DNA of 64,000 nt from Leptospirales bacterium (GTDB lineage: Bacteria > Spirochaetota > Leptospiria > Leptospirales > Leptospiraceae), in assembly GCA_013297885.1 (NCBI GenBank), contig JAAFIR010000002.1, positions 62,001-126,000 of the forward strand, written 5' to 3'. The notes beneath the pieces are model-generated. The model was given only the letters and a program-made list of their open reading frames with translations. It ran no database searches and had not been told where the DNA came from. Position numbers and translations under genes: made by a program. Below are positions 39,586 to 48,800 of this stretch, piece by piece (within the stretch, counting starts at the first letter, position 1; each line of letters begins with the position of its first letter).

Positions 39586-41139
39586 TTAAATTTTTAAAAA
39601 TTCTTTTTTTATATTTTTCGCTTTTGTTTTTATCATTTCCAATTTTTTTTTATCCATTTTTTTCAAATTTAAATAGGAATAATCTCTACTCCCAGATTTA
39701 TAAAATTCTTCTTTATCAGAAATAAAATTCCAGTACAATGAATTAAAAGGACAGGCATTTTCCTCGAAAGTTTTCTCAGGGTTGTATTTACATGACTTAC
39801 AAAGTTCTGGACCCATTTTTTTAATATAATTTGCTGAAGCAATATAAGGTTTTGTAGAAATTATTCCACCATCTGCATATAGCCCCATTCCAATTACATT
39901 TGGAGTTACAACCCACTCGTATGCATCAATGTAAATTTCCCAAAACCAATTATTTAATTCTTTTGGATTTATATTTAATAAATTAGCAAGATTAGATAAT
40001 ATCATAAGTCTTGTGATATGATGAGAATAAGCAAATTGGTTTAAATTTTTTACAGTATCATCAATACAAAACATTCCTGAGTTTCCTTTGTAATAAAATT
40101 CTGGCAAATGGTATTTATGATTAAAATAATTTAGTTCTTGGTATTTTATTTTATTTTTTAAATAAACCATTCTCATGTATTCTCTCCAACCAAGAATTTG
40201 TCTAATAAATCCTTCAACTGAATTTAAGGGAGATTTTTTTTTCGTATAACTCTGAATTGCCGCTTGGATACATTCTATTGGAGTTAATAAACCTAAATTT
40301 AAATATGGAGAAAGAAGTGAATGAAATAAAAAAGGATACTGAATAGAAATTGCATCTTCATATTTACCAAAAAGTGGTAAATAATTTTCTATAAATTGAT
40401 TTAACCATTCTAATGCTTCAGTTCTAGTAGTTGCATAAAAAAAAATTTCAGTTGAACCGATATGGTTTTTGTATTTTGAATTTACAAGCTCTATTACCTC
40501 ATTTAAAATTTTAGAATTATTTTTTTTAAAATTTGAAATTGGAACTAAATCTTTGTATTTAAAAACTTCTCTATTTTCGTCATCAAAATTCCATTTCCCA
40601 CCAATTGGTTTCTCATTATCCATTAAAATATTGTATTTTTTTCTCATATAACGATAAAATGTTTCTAATAGATATTTTTTCTTATCTTTAAAAATTTGAT
40701 CAAATTCATTTTCTTGGATTAAAAAAAGTTCATTTGTTATAATTTCTAAAAAATTTAATTTTTCTAGTTTTGAACCAATTTCCCATTCAGAAGGTTCTAA
40801 TAAAAAAATTTGATCTAATTGAAATTTTGTTTTTATTTCAAGTATAGCTTCATCATAAAAATTATCTGAATAATGATAAATAATTTCAAAACCAGAATTT
40901 GCTTTTTCCAAAGCGAATTCTCTCATTGAAGTTAAAAGCAAAACTAATTTTTGTTTATGGTAGTTTCTAAGTTTTGGTTTTGCAGATGTTTCAATAAATA
41001 TTAAAATTTCTTTTTTGGGATCAGTTATTAAAGAGTGGAATTCTGAAAGCTGGTCAAATAATATAAAAATAGTTTTTTTAGATTGAATTGATTTTTTTGT
41101 TGGTTTAAATTTTGATATTTTCTGATAAAAATAACTCAT
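39586..41139 (-). CDS. Iron-sulfur photolyase/cryptochrome (FeS-BCP type)
   Basis: 517 aa. An N-terminal Rossmann-like antenna domain (FILFDQLSEF) is followed by the all-helical FAD domain (EGFIRQILGWREYMRMVYL, YSHHITRLMILSNLANLLN, WFWEIYIDAYEWVVTPNVIGM). The C-terminal cluster CKSCKYNPEKTFEENAC plus a cysteine in GMFCIDD can supply the four ligands of the [4Fe-4S] cluster of this class. Members repair UV (6-4) photoproducts or act as light sensors. It is a single gene, divergent from the DUF2339 gene. Confidence 0.88.
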   Translation of the reverse strand: MSYFYQKISKFKPTKKSIQSKKTIFILFDQLSEFHSLITDPKKEILIFIETSAKPKLRNYHKQKLVLLLTSMREFALEKANSGFEIIYHYSDNFYDEAILEIKTKFQLDQIFLLEPSEWEIGSKLEKLNFLEIITNELFLIQENEFDQIFKDKKKYLLETFYRYMRKKYNILMDNEKPIGGKWNFDDENREVFKYKDLVPISNFKKNNSKILNEVIELVNSKYKNHIGSTEIFFYATTRTEALEWLNQFIENYLPLFGKYEDAISIQYPFLFHSLLSPYLNLGLLTPIECIQAAIQSYTKKKSPLNSVEGFIRQILGWREYMRMVYLKNKIKYQELNYFNHKYHLPEFYYKGNSGMFCIDDTVKNLNQFAYSHHITRLMILSNLANLLNINPKELNNWFWEIYIDAYEWVVTPNVIGMGLYADGGIISTKPYIASANYIKKMGPELCKSCKYNPEKTFEENACPFNSLYWNFISDKEEFYKSGSRDYSYLNLKKMDKKKLEMIKTKAKNIKKEFLKI

Positions 41140-41194
41140 ATATTTTAGACAAAAAAATCATTGCTAAAAAGAATAAGTTTAAAATAGTTCAGAT

Positions 41195-44182
41195 ATGTCC
41201 AAAGAAATTTTAGACTCACTCAAAGAAAAAATCTCAAAACTTGAATTTGAGCTTGGTTCAATTAAATCAGAACTAAACCAACTTCTCAAGAAAGAAAAAA
41301 CAAATCTATCTAATTCAAATGAAACAAACCAAGAAAAAACAAGTTTTACGATACAAAGACCAACAGGCACATTAGAAGTTGAAAAAAAAGATTCTACTAA
41401 GTCTAAACTAGATTTTGAAATGCTACTTGGTGGAAATATTTTAGGTAAACTTGGTATTTTTGCTATTATTCTAGCAATTTCTTGGTTTATCAAATATGCT
41501 TTTGATAATGAATTAATTAATGAATCTGTGAGAATTTTTCTTGGATTAAATATAGGATTTGTTTTTATTTCTTGGGGACTATTCCTTACAGCATCCAAAA
41601 TGAAAATTTTACCCGAATCGTTAATAGGTGCAGGAACTGCAATTTTATATATTTCTATTTATTCTGGCTTTTATTTTTATAATTTTTTTGGAATAAATGA
41701 AACTTTTTTCTATTTATTTTTTCTCTCAGTTTCGATTTCTCTCCTTGCAGGATTTGTAAATTCAGAAACATTATATGGTTTTAGTTTAATTGGTTTAATT
41801 TTATCCCCAATGCTTTTAAGCTCGGGTGAAAATTCTTATAGATTTTTATTTACATATTTAACTATTATCAATTTGATTTATTTATTTATTTCCACAAAAA
41901 ATGTTTGGAGAGTAGCTCCCTATTTATTAGCATTATCAAATGTAATTTTATATTCTGGTTGGGATTTAAATAACCATACAGAATATAATTTTTATTATTC
42001 TTTGACTTATTTAAGTATAACATGTTTCATATTTAGCTTTAAAGAATTTTATATTACTCCAAAACTATGCCTAGATTTTTCAAAATCAAGTATGGTTTTA
42101 TTCATTTTAGTTTTTTTATATTTTATAGGTTATTTTTCTTCAATAGTGTATATAAAACTTACTTTTTTAAATTCTATTCAAAATTTATATTTTATTGGAA
42201 TTTTATTTGGTTTAAATTATTTTTTTGAAAAAAGAATTGAATCTTCTCAAATAAAAGAATTTATTTTACCAAGAAGTATATTTATAATTTTCATTTTATT
42301 GTTATTTTTATCTTCTTTAAGTGTTTTTTTTAATGGAAATAATCTGAGTTTAAGTTTAATAGTTTTTGCAAGTTTTATTAGTTTAGTTGCTATTCAATCC
42401 AAAAGTCAAATTTATTTAGTTGGAAGTTTGGTAATTTGGCTCATTATACTGCTTCGTTTATTTTTATTTAATTGGAGTTTCTCAGAGCATCAATTTATTA
42501 TTTTAAATTCACGTTTTTTAACTTATTTTTCATGTTCAATTTCTTTATTATTTTTATACAGACTTCAGAAAAAAGAATTTCCAACAAAATTTACAAATAT
42601 ATTTATTTATTCTTCCATATTAGTTTTGATATTTGGAAGTTTAGTGGAAGTAAATTATTTTGTACATAATAGAAGTTATAGAAATTTGGGTTATACTTAT
42701 ACTATCCTATTTTATGCTATTGTATTTTTATTTTTTGGATTCAAAAATAATTATGTTTCTTTCAGAAGAATGGGTTTGTTACTAAGTTCAATTTTAATTC
42801 TCAAATTTTATTTATATGATATTTGGAATTTATCAGTTTTAGTAAGAATTGTTGCTGGACTCACATTAGGATTATCATTAATTATATTAAATACAGTTTA
42901 TCAAAAATTCAAGGACAAAATTTCCATGGACAAAATTTTAAAAATTTTTATTTTATTCAGTTTATCATCTTACTTTTTTACACAAAATGGAATTTATGCT
43001 GAAAGCTTTAAATCTAGCTCATATAAATTTCATTCTAATATTGAATTAAATTCAAACCCAAATGAATCAATTCAAATTGGAAAATTTATAATTTCAGAAG
43101 AGATTTCAAAATATCATGGAATTAATGATTTGAGATTAGTTTATAAAGAAAAATTAGTTCCTTATTATATTAAACAATCTACTTCTCAAACAGAGCAAAT
43201 AAAGGAAATTAAACCAAAAGTTGTTTTTGATAAAGTAAAAGAGAATACAAGAACTTATGTTTTAAAACTAGAATCCATTCCAAAAAATTTTGAATATTTT
43301 GAATTGGAATTTACAAATACAGAAAATTATGAGTCCAACGTTCAAGTTTCATTAGGAGAAACAGTAGAAAATTTTGAAGATAGTTTTTTAGTAAAAGTTT
43401 TTAAATATTCAGACACAGAAAGTGCCGGTAAAATTCCATTTTCTCCAGGAAAATACAAGTACATCAAACTTTTTTTTGACACTAAATCTGAATTTGACTT
43501 TTTATTTGCAAGATATAAAAAAGTCAGTGAAAACTTGGAATATTCTACGAATGTTGAAATTGGAAGTTTAAAAAAAAACCAAGACTCAGATAGATATGGA
43601 ACCAATTATTACTATTCTAACGAAGATCAAAAACCGATTTCTAGAATTGAATTAAATTTTACTGATGAAAAGTTTAATCGTTCTTTAGAAATTTATGAAA
43701 AAAAACCTGAAACAAAAAAATTTGAGATGATTGGATCTAGTTTTCTTATTCGTAAAAATGGAAAAGAAAGTTTTTCTGTTAACTTAAGTTCTTATTCTGG
43801 TGGCGAATTAAAATTTTTAATTATCAATCAAGATGATAAAGAATTAAATTTAAGCGAATTAAAATTTCATTCGCGAGTTTATGAAATTCAATTTAAAATC
43901 CCAACAGAATTCGAAAAAACAGAGTCAATTGATTTGTATTATGGCAATAAATATGCCTTTATTCCAAGATTTGATTTTATAGATACATTAAATGAAGAAA
44001 AAAAAGATATTCTAGAATTCAAAATAGGAAAACATTCAGAAAACCCGAATTATACGTTGAGTATTATAGAACCTCCAATTTCTACATGGATTTTAAGAAT
44101 TATTTTTTTGGTAGGATTTATTGGATTTTTAATTCCAATGTATAAACTTTTGAAAAAATATAATGATAGTTTTAAAGATTAA
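41195..44182 (+). CDS. DUF2339 membrane protein with a DUF3999-like C-terminal part
   Basis: 995 aa. A coiled N-terminus (~1-30) leads to a polytopic region (~75-590) with about 20 helices, starting FEMLLGGNILGKLGIFAIIL, the DUF2339 hallmark. After a predicted membrane/signal-like helix (~600-620, SYFFTQNGIYAESF) comes a beta-rich extracytoplasmic region (~620-960) and a final helix (~965-985), which looks like DUF3999. In other bacteria these two are often separate neighbouring genes, so this is probably a fusion. Function unknown. Confidence 0.78.
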   Translation: MSKEILDSLKEKISKLEFELGSIKSELNQLLKKEKTNLSNSNETNQEKTSFTIQRPTGTLEVEKKDSTKSKLDFEMLLGGNILGKLGIFAIILAISWFIKYAFDNELINESVRIFLGLNIGFVFISWGLFLTASKMKILPESLIGAGTAILYISIYSGFYFYNFFGINETFFYLFFLSVSISLLAGFVNSETLYGFSLIGLILSPMLLSSGENSYRFLFTYLTIINLIYLFISTKNVWRVAPYLLALSNVILYSGWDLNNHTEYNFYYSLTYLSITCFIFSFKEFYITPKLCLDFSKSSMVLFILVFLYFIGYFSSIVYIKLTFLNSIQNLYFIGILFGLNYFFEKRIESSQIKEFILPRSIFIIFILLLFLSSLSVFFNGNNLSLSLIVFASFISLVAIQSKSQIYLVGSLVIWLIILLRLFLFNWSFSEHQFIILNSRFLTYFSCSISLLFLYRLQKKEFPTKFTNIFIYSSILVLIFGSLVEVNYFVHNRSYRNLGYTYTILFYAIVFLFFGFKNNYVSFRRMGLLLSSILILKFYLYDIWNLSVLVRIVAGLTLGLSLIILNTVYQKFKDKISMDKILKIFILFSLSSYFFTQNGIYAESFKSSSYKFHSNIELNSNPNESIQIGKFIISEEISKYHGINDLRLVYKEKLVPYYIKQSTSQTEQIKEIKPKVVFDKVKENTRTYVLKLESIPKNFEYFELEFTNTENYESNVQVSLGETVENFEDSFLVKVFKYSDTESAGKIPFSPGKYKYIKLFFDTKSEFDFLFARYKKVSENLEYSTNVEIGSLKKNQDSDRYGTNYYYSNEDQKPISRIELNFTDEKFNRSLEIYEKKPETKKFEMIGSSFLIRKNGKESFSVNLSSYSGGELKFLIINQDDKELNLSELKFHSRVYEIQFKIPTEFEKTESIDLYYGNKYAFIPRFDFIDTLNEEKKDILEFKIGKHSENPNYTLSIIEPPISTWILRIIFLVGFIGFLIPMYKLLKKYNDSFKD

Positions 44183-44259
<77 letters not shown>

Positions 44260-44274
44260 GTATGATGGAAAAAA

Positions 44275-44310
44275 TTTTGTGACCCGAGAGGGACACTCGA
44301 CCTCTACACA
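44275..44310 (-). repeat. Partial duplicate of the tRNA-Arg 3' end
   Basis: Twenty bases (44275-44294) match 44457-44476, the 3' acceptor side of tRNA-Arg, and similarity continues imperfectly into the T arm. There is no matching 5' half, so this is not a functional tRNA. Duplicated tRNA 3' ends are a typical scar of element integration at a tRNA gene. The ~160 bases between the two copies contain no gene. Confidence 0.65.
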
Positions 44311-44461
44311 GATTTGCTTCCTTGCAAATCTAGTTACGAGGCGTCTTTCAAATGCCAAAAGACTTCCTGACTTTTGGACGAAAAAACTCGCTTCTTACAA
44401 GCTCATTTTTTCTCTCATTTGAAATCGTTCGAGTCCAACTAAACGTGTCAAATAATTTTTG

Positions 44462-44535
44462 TGACCCGAGAGGGACTCGAACCCCCGACCAACTGCTTAG
44501 AAGGCAGTTGCTCTATCCAGCTGAGCTACCGGGTC
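44462..44535 (-). tRNA. tRNA-Arg (TCT)
   Basis: Acceptor GACCCGG pairs with TCGGGTC. The anticodon stem CTGCC encloses the loop TTCTAAG, giving anticodon TCT, and the T arm contains TTCGAGT. CCA is not encoded. Confidence 0.94.
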
Positions 44536-44540
44536 AAAAT

Positions 44541-44614
<74 letters not shown>

Positions 44615-44677
44615 AAAGGTCATAATTTTAGAAATCTGAATCCAGTCAAGAGAATTCAGATTTTGAATGAAGTCGTT

Positions 44678-45034
44678 TTAATTACAATATACTTCAACTG
44701 ATCTTGGAGAAAGAAACCAACCCACAAAAAAATGTTGCCACCAATCCCAACCATCACCACGAATCACAACTGTCTCAACCCCTGATTTACAAACTGGAAC
44801 TTGGTGTTGATCTAATTCTTTTTTTGAAGTAAACCAAGTTGATTTAAACTTTTGTGGCCTGAGCGGAGTTACTGGTCTTGAATATTCTCTTATACCCATA
44901 AAATTAGTGATATAAGTTTTTTTGTAATCTGGTTTTCTATTTAACAAATCTGTATCAACTGATGAATTTTTTAAAATCAATTTAGGAGTACAATTTACTA
45001 AGATCAATAAGAGTAATAAAAATATTTTTTTCAT
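44678..45034 (-). CDS. Small lipoprotein
   Basis: 118 aa. MKKIFLLLLLILVNC ends in a lipobox with Cys at 15. A Trp-rich segment near the C-terminus (GDGWDWWQHFFVGWFLSP) is followed by VEVYC, resembling the GxYxPxxVxxxC end of Bor-like lipoproteins. It follows a likely paralogue (45038) by 3 bases, so the two probably arose by duplication. Confidence 0.65.
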   Translation of the reverse strand: MKKIFLLLLLILVNCTPKLILKNSSVDTDLLNRKPDYKKTYITNFMGIREYSRPVTPLRPQKFKSTWFTSKKELDQHQVPVCKSGVETVVIRGDGWDWWQHFFVGWFLSPRSVEVYCN

Positions 45035-45037
45035 GAT

Positions 45038-45382
45038 TTACCTACAAGTGATTTTGATTGTGTATGGGATATAAAACCCAAAAGAAACTTGAGCCAAAAT
45101 TGATTGTCCCCATGTTAGATAATGATCTACTTCATATGCCCCATTTGGACATTCTGATTTTAAATCTAAAACTTTGACACGAGCTTCTGGTTTTACATTA
45201 AAAATATTCCAACCAATCCAATATTTACCTTGAGTAGTTAATCCAAAATAATATAATTTATCTTTTAATTCTTTTACATTGGAAGGTCTAGCTTCTTCAG
45301 TGGGTCCATCAAATTGAACTCTTGTGTGATGACAGTTAAATAAAAATACAATCATCAATATTGTTAAAATTATTTTATTCAT
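45038..45382 (-). CDS. Small lipoprotein, Bor-like
   Basis: 114 aa. The signal peptide ends LFNC (Cys at 17). The mature part has YYFGLTTQG, a central Cys (LKSECPNGAYEV), then GFYIPYTIKITC, close to the pattern of Bor/Iss-type outer-membrane lipoproteins. Part of a three-gene lipoprotein operon with overlapping or nearly touching ends. Confidence 0.62.
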   Translation of the reverse strand: MNKIILTILMIVFLFNCHHTRVQFDGPTEEARPSNVKELKDKLYYFGLTTQGKYWIGWNIFNVKPEARVKVLDLKSECPNGAYEVDHYLTWGQSILAQVSFGFYIPYTIKITCR

Positions 45383-45863
45383 TTTTTATAACATCCTTGT
45401 ATAGTATGATTTCATTTTCTGATAATGATTTTTCTTCTAATAGGTTGTTTTGAACTGCACTGACCAGAACTGTTACTTTAGTCGATGGGGAACAATCTAA
45501 ACTAATTTCGGCTTGACCAACTGATCTGGCAGTGATTAAAGCATTTGAAACTGTTGCTACTGCAGTATTGGAAGAAGTGAGTGTTCTTGTCGTATTAGCT
45601 GAAGCACCAGCTTCAGTTAATGCAAGCTGAACGGATGTTTTTGTTCCAGCTACCCCAAGTAAAATTTGACTACTTGCGTTAGTAGTTGCAGTCCCTGGTA
45701 AAGTAATAGTCACTTCACATCCTGTTGTGGTTTGACGTGGTGGCAAAATTAATGGTAATGCTTGATTTTTCTTTTTTCCTGGTGGAATATAAGGTGTAAA
45801 TGGTTGGGCAACGCAGGTGGTGATAAAAAGAACTGCGATGAAGATGAAAACTTTTTGAATCAT
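45375..45863 (-). CDS. Lipoprotein with bacterial Ig-like domain
   Basis: 162 aa. Signal peptide with lipobox LFITTC (Cys at 17), a Pro/Lys linker, then an Ig-like BIG_2-type segment (TRTLTSSNTAVATVSN, ITARSVGQAEISLDC). Surface or periplasmic; ligand unknown. Higher G+C than its neighbours. It is first in the operon with the two Bor-like genes and overlaps the next by 8 bases. Confidence 0.68.
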   Translation of the reverse strand: MIQKVFIFIAVLFITTCVAQPFTPYIPPGKKKNQALPLILPPRQTTTGCEVTITLPGTATTNASSQILLGVAGTKTSVQLALTEAGASANTTRTLTSSNTAVATVSNALITARSVGQAEISLDCSPSTKVTVLVSAVQNNLLEEKSLSENEIILYKDVIKNE

Positions 45864-45918
45864 ATTATCCTCTTTTAAATATACTTAAACTAGCTTTTAA
45901 ATATGACATTTTTAATTT

Positions 45919-46701
45919 CTATTTTTTAATTTCAAGCAGTCTTTTTAATGCCAGTTTTCTCCAATAATTTTCAGGATAGTCACGAAGAAATACTTCTAAA
46001 AATAATTTTTCTGCATTAGAATCATCAATTTCACCATTTAAATAAATTTTTTCGTTTAACTCTTTATTCTTGATTTCTTTGAGTTTTTCATTTGCATTTT
46101 TTATTTTACCAATTTTTTTTTCACCAATATCAAAAATTTTTCCTTCTCTAATGAGTTTTAAATCTACTAAGTAAACACCTAAAAACTTAAATTGATTTGG
46201 AGTAATTTTTAAATTTAATATTTCTTTAGAATTATCTAAATCGATAAAAACTTCTTCATAATTTGATTGATTGGCTCTTTTTCCATGTGCCATTATTCTA
46301 ACTGAAGTAAATTTAAATGATGTAGTTCCTAGTATCTTTTCATTTTCAGAATCAAGATTAGATAAAATAAAATAAGTCACTGGGCTTAGTTTAAAAGAAA
46401 TTGAAGTTTTTTCAATATAATCTTTATTTGCAATTGTAATTGCTTCTTCTTCAGTTGTAAAATCAATTTGAATTGGATTTTTTAAATCTAGTTTGTTTTC
46501 TTTGAGTTCAAAAAAATTAGTTCTAGATGCAATTGGAGATTTAAACCTATTTGACTCATCAAAAATATTTTTTTCTTCTGAATCATAAATTAACAAACCA
46601 AATGCCACAGCTCCAGCATTTGTTTGGTTTGGTTCTTTTAAAATTAATTTGGGGGATTTACAAAATGTTATTAAAATCAAAAAGAAAAAAATTCTATTCA
46701 T
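45919..46701 (-). CDS. Putative lipoprotein
   Basis: 260 aa from the second Met (MNRIFFFLILITFC, lipobox Cys at 14); an ATG 6 bases earlier is possible. The mature part is beta-rich (~20-180), then helical with charged repeats (KKIGKIKNANEKLKEIKN) and a TPR-like end (AEKLFLEVFLRDYPENYWRKLAL). No family recognised. Confidence 0.6.
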   Translation of the reverse strand: MNRIFFFLILITFCKSPKLILKEPNQTNAGAVAFGLLIYDSEEKNIFDESNRFKSPIASRTNFFELKENKLDLKNPIQIDFTTEEEAITIANKDYIEKTSISFKLSPVTYFILSNLDSENEKILGTTSFKFTSVRIMAHGKRANQSNYEEVFIDLDNSKEILNLKITPNQFKFLGVYLVDLKLIREGKIFDIGEKKIGKIKNANEKLKEIKNKELNEKIYLNGEIDDSNAEKLFLEVFLRDYPENYWRKLALKRLLEIKK

Positions 46702-46732
46702 AAACAATATAGAATAGAATTTAATTTTGTTA

Positions 46733-47668
46733 TCAATAAGAATTTATTTTAAATTTATTTTTTAATTTGGGATTCAAATTTCTTTCAAATTCTTTTGGAA
46801 AACTAATCACATTTGAGTCTCCGTCTGAAATATAAGTATCTTTTGAATTTGCATATTTATTTAAAAAATTTTGAATATTTTTTTCAAATGCTTGAACTCT
46901 TCTCACATGTAAAATTTCAAATTCTTCATCATAAGGAGAAAAACTAGCTCTGTTGGAATAATCAAAAATTAAAGTATTTTGGTAAGAAATTCCTTTATGG
47001 GTTCCAGATAATAATTTTGCTTGAAAATCTTTTGGTGGATAAATTCCAAATGGCAAAGCAAGTGAAGTCATTTTATAATCTGGAAGATATTTGTTTAAAA
47101 GTTTTTGACTCTCTACAATTTGTTCTTCAATTTTATCTTTATATTTTTTTAAATTTGCATGCCAAAGAGTATGATTCTGTATTTCATAATTATTTTTAAC
47201 TAGAAATTCCAATTTTTGTTTTGTAAGTTTTTCTTGTCCAAATAAATTATTTGGTTTTTTAGCACCAGGTAAAATAAAAAAAGTTGCATTTAAATTAAAA
47301 TCAGGATATTTTTTTTTAAAACTTTCCATAATTCCCATGCCACATTCTGGGTTAATATTACCATTTTCTAATATATCAAATTGGCTTTGGCTAGAATCAT
47401 CAAAAGTGATAAAGATTGGTTTTTTATTTTTTGGAACATTTAAGTTTCTTTTTTCAAGATCAGAAATTTTTAATGGAAAAAAATTTAATTTGCGAATTAG
47501 TTCTAAATCTTCTCTAAATCCTTCTCTTGTTCTAGTATATGCACTGTCTTTTTCACCAATAACATGGTAAGTGATAATTAAAAATTTTCCAAGCTCGTTT
47601 GGTTTTTCATTTGCACTGGGATTTAAGGCATAGATAAATTGGATTAAAATTAAAAATAAAGTTTTCAT
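46733..47668 (-). CDS. Secreted polysaccharide deacetylase
   Basis: About 311 aa from the ATG at 47668 (signal peptide MKTLFLILIQFIYA); an ATG 9 bases upstream is also present. NodB-type catalytic motifs are visible: IITYHVI at the start of the domain, PIFITFDDSS (catalytic Asp pair) and NHTLWHANL (metal-binding HTxxH), with SLALPFGIYP later. Members remove acetyl groups from chitin, peptidoglycan or exopolysaccharide. It is divergent from the COG4299-type acyltransferase gene. Confidence 0.85.
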   Translation of the reverse strand: MKTLFLILIQFIYALNPSANEKPNELGKFLIITYHVIGEKDSAYTRTREGFREDLELIRKLNFFPLKISDLEKRNLNVPKNKKPIFITFDDSSQSQFDILENGNINPECGMGIMESFKKKYPDFNLNATFFILPGAKKPNNLFGQEKLTKQKLEFLVKNNYEIQNHTLWHANLKKYKDKIEEQIVESQKLLNKYLPDYKMTSLALPFGIYPPKDFQAKLLSGTHKGISYQNTLIFDYSNRASFSPYDEEFEILHVRRVQAFEKNIQNFLNKYANSKDTYISDGDSNVISFPKEFERNLNPKLKNKFKINSY

Positions 47669-47696
47669 AAATTCCATTTTTTTTAAATTAACCTAT

Positions 47697-48749
47697 GTGA
47701 AAAGAATCTTACCAAGAATAGAAACAATTGACTTGTTTCGCGGTTATACTTTAATATTAATGATACTAGTAAATAATCCTGGTGACTGGGGGGCAATATA
47801 CACTCCTTTAAAACATGCTTCATGGAATGGACTAACTATTGCAGATTTAGTATTTCCATTTTTTTTGTTTATCATGGGTGTCACAATTCCCATTTTAAAT
47901 GAAAAAAAATTATCAATTCTAGAAATTACAAAAAGAAGTTTGATTTTAATTTTTCTTGGTTTAGTTTTAAATTTAATTCCAAAATTTGATTTTAACACAA
48001 TTAGAATTCCTGGAGTTCTTCAAAGAATTGGACTTGTATATTTTTTTTCTTGTTTAATTTTTAAATTTCAAAAAAAAATCTTGGTTTTATTTATAATTTT
48101 TATTACACTATTGATTTTACATTCTTATTTAATTTATATTCCGATAAATGGGAGTGAAAAAGTTGAGTTAAAGCCAAATAAAAATTTTTCTAATTATTTG
48201 GATAATTTAATTCTCAAAAATCATCTTTGGGAATTTTCCAAAACTTGGGATCCTGAAGGAATTCTCGGAACAATTAGTTCGATTTCTTCTTGTTTAGCAG
48301 GAATTATTTTTGGACTATTTGTATTTCATTCTAAAAACATGATACAAATTCTTTTACTCTTTTTTTTATTTTTGGTTTTAATTTTACCGTTTAACAATAT
48401 TTTACCAATAAATAAATCTTTATGGACTGCTTCTTATGTAATTCTAACAAGTGGAATTGGAATTTTATTTTATTTGATTTTAAATTTTCTAAAAAGTTTT
48501 GATTTTGAATTTGTAAAACTATTTGGGAAAAATTCTTTATTTTTATTTTTTTACACTTCACTACTTGCAAAACTTCTTAACTTAAAAATTTTTGAAAATG
48601 GAAAACTTGGTTTAAAATCCTTATTATTTGTGAACATTCTTAAAAACCATTTTGAGATTTATTTTGCTTCTTTTTTATGGTCAATTTTTATTTTGGTATT
48701 TTTTTATTTTGTTTTAAAATTTAGGAAATTTCTAACAAATCTCACTTAA
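47697..48749 (+). CDS. COG4299-type membrane protein (heparan-glucosaminide acetyltransferase-like)
   Basis: 350 aa, GTG start, about ten helices. The N-terminus RIETIDLFRGYTLILMILVNNPGDW carries the family Asp-Leu-Phe-Arg-Gly and Asn-Asn-Pro motifs; HASWNGLTIADLVFPFFLF and GVLQRIGLVYFFSC are also typical. These proteins transfer acyl groups to sugars across the membrane. The neighbouring deacetylase and GH3 hydrolase suggest a role in cell-wall amino sugar processing. Confidence 0.85.
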   Translation: MKRILPRIETIDLFRGYTLILMILVNNPGDWGAIYTPLKHASWNGLTIADLVFPFFLFIMGVTIPILNEKKLSILEITKRSLILIFLGLVLNLIPKFDFNTIRIPGVLQRIGLVYFFSCLIFKFQKKILVLFIIFITLLILHSYLIYIPINGSEKVELKPNKNFSNYLDNLILKNHLWEFSKTWDPEGILGTISSISSCLAGIIFGLFVFHSKNMIQILLLFFLFLVLILPFNNILPINKSLWTASYVILTSGIGILFYLILNFLKSFDFEFVKLFGKNSLFLFFYTSLLAKLLNLKIFENGKLGLKSLLFVNILKNHFEIYFASFLWSIFILVFFYFVLKFRKFLTNLT

Positions 48750-48800
48750 ATCAAAACTTAATTGAATTGACAATAGTCTTGATTTTAAAAATAAATTATT

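Noticed and set aside
44279-44360. An additional complete tRNA
   Set aside because: Only the 3' acceptor and a distorted T arm are present; no pairing 5' half or valid anticodon arm could be found.
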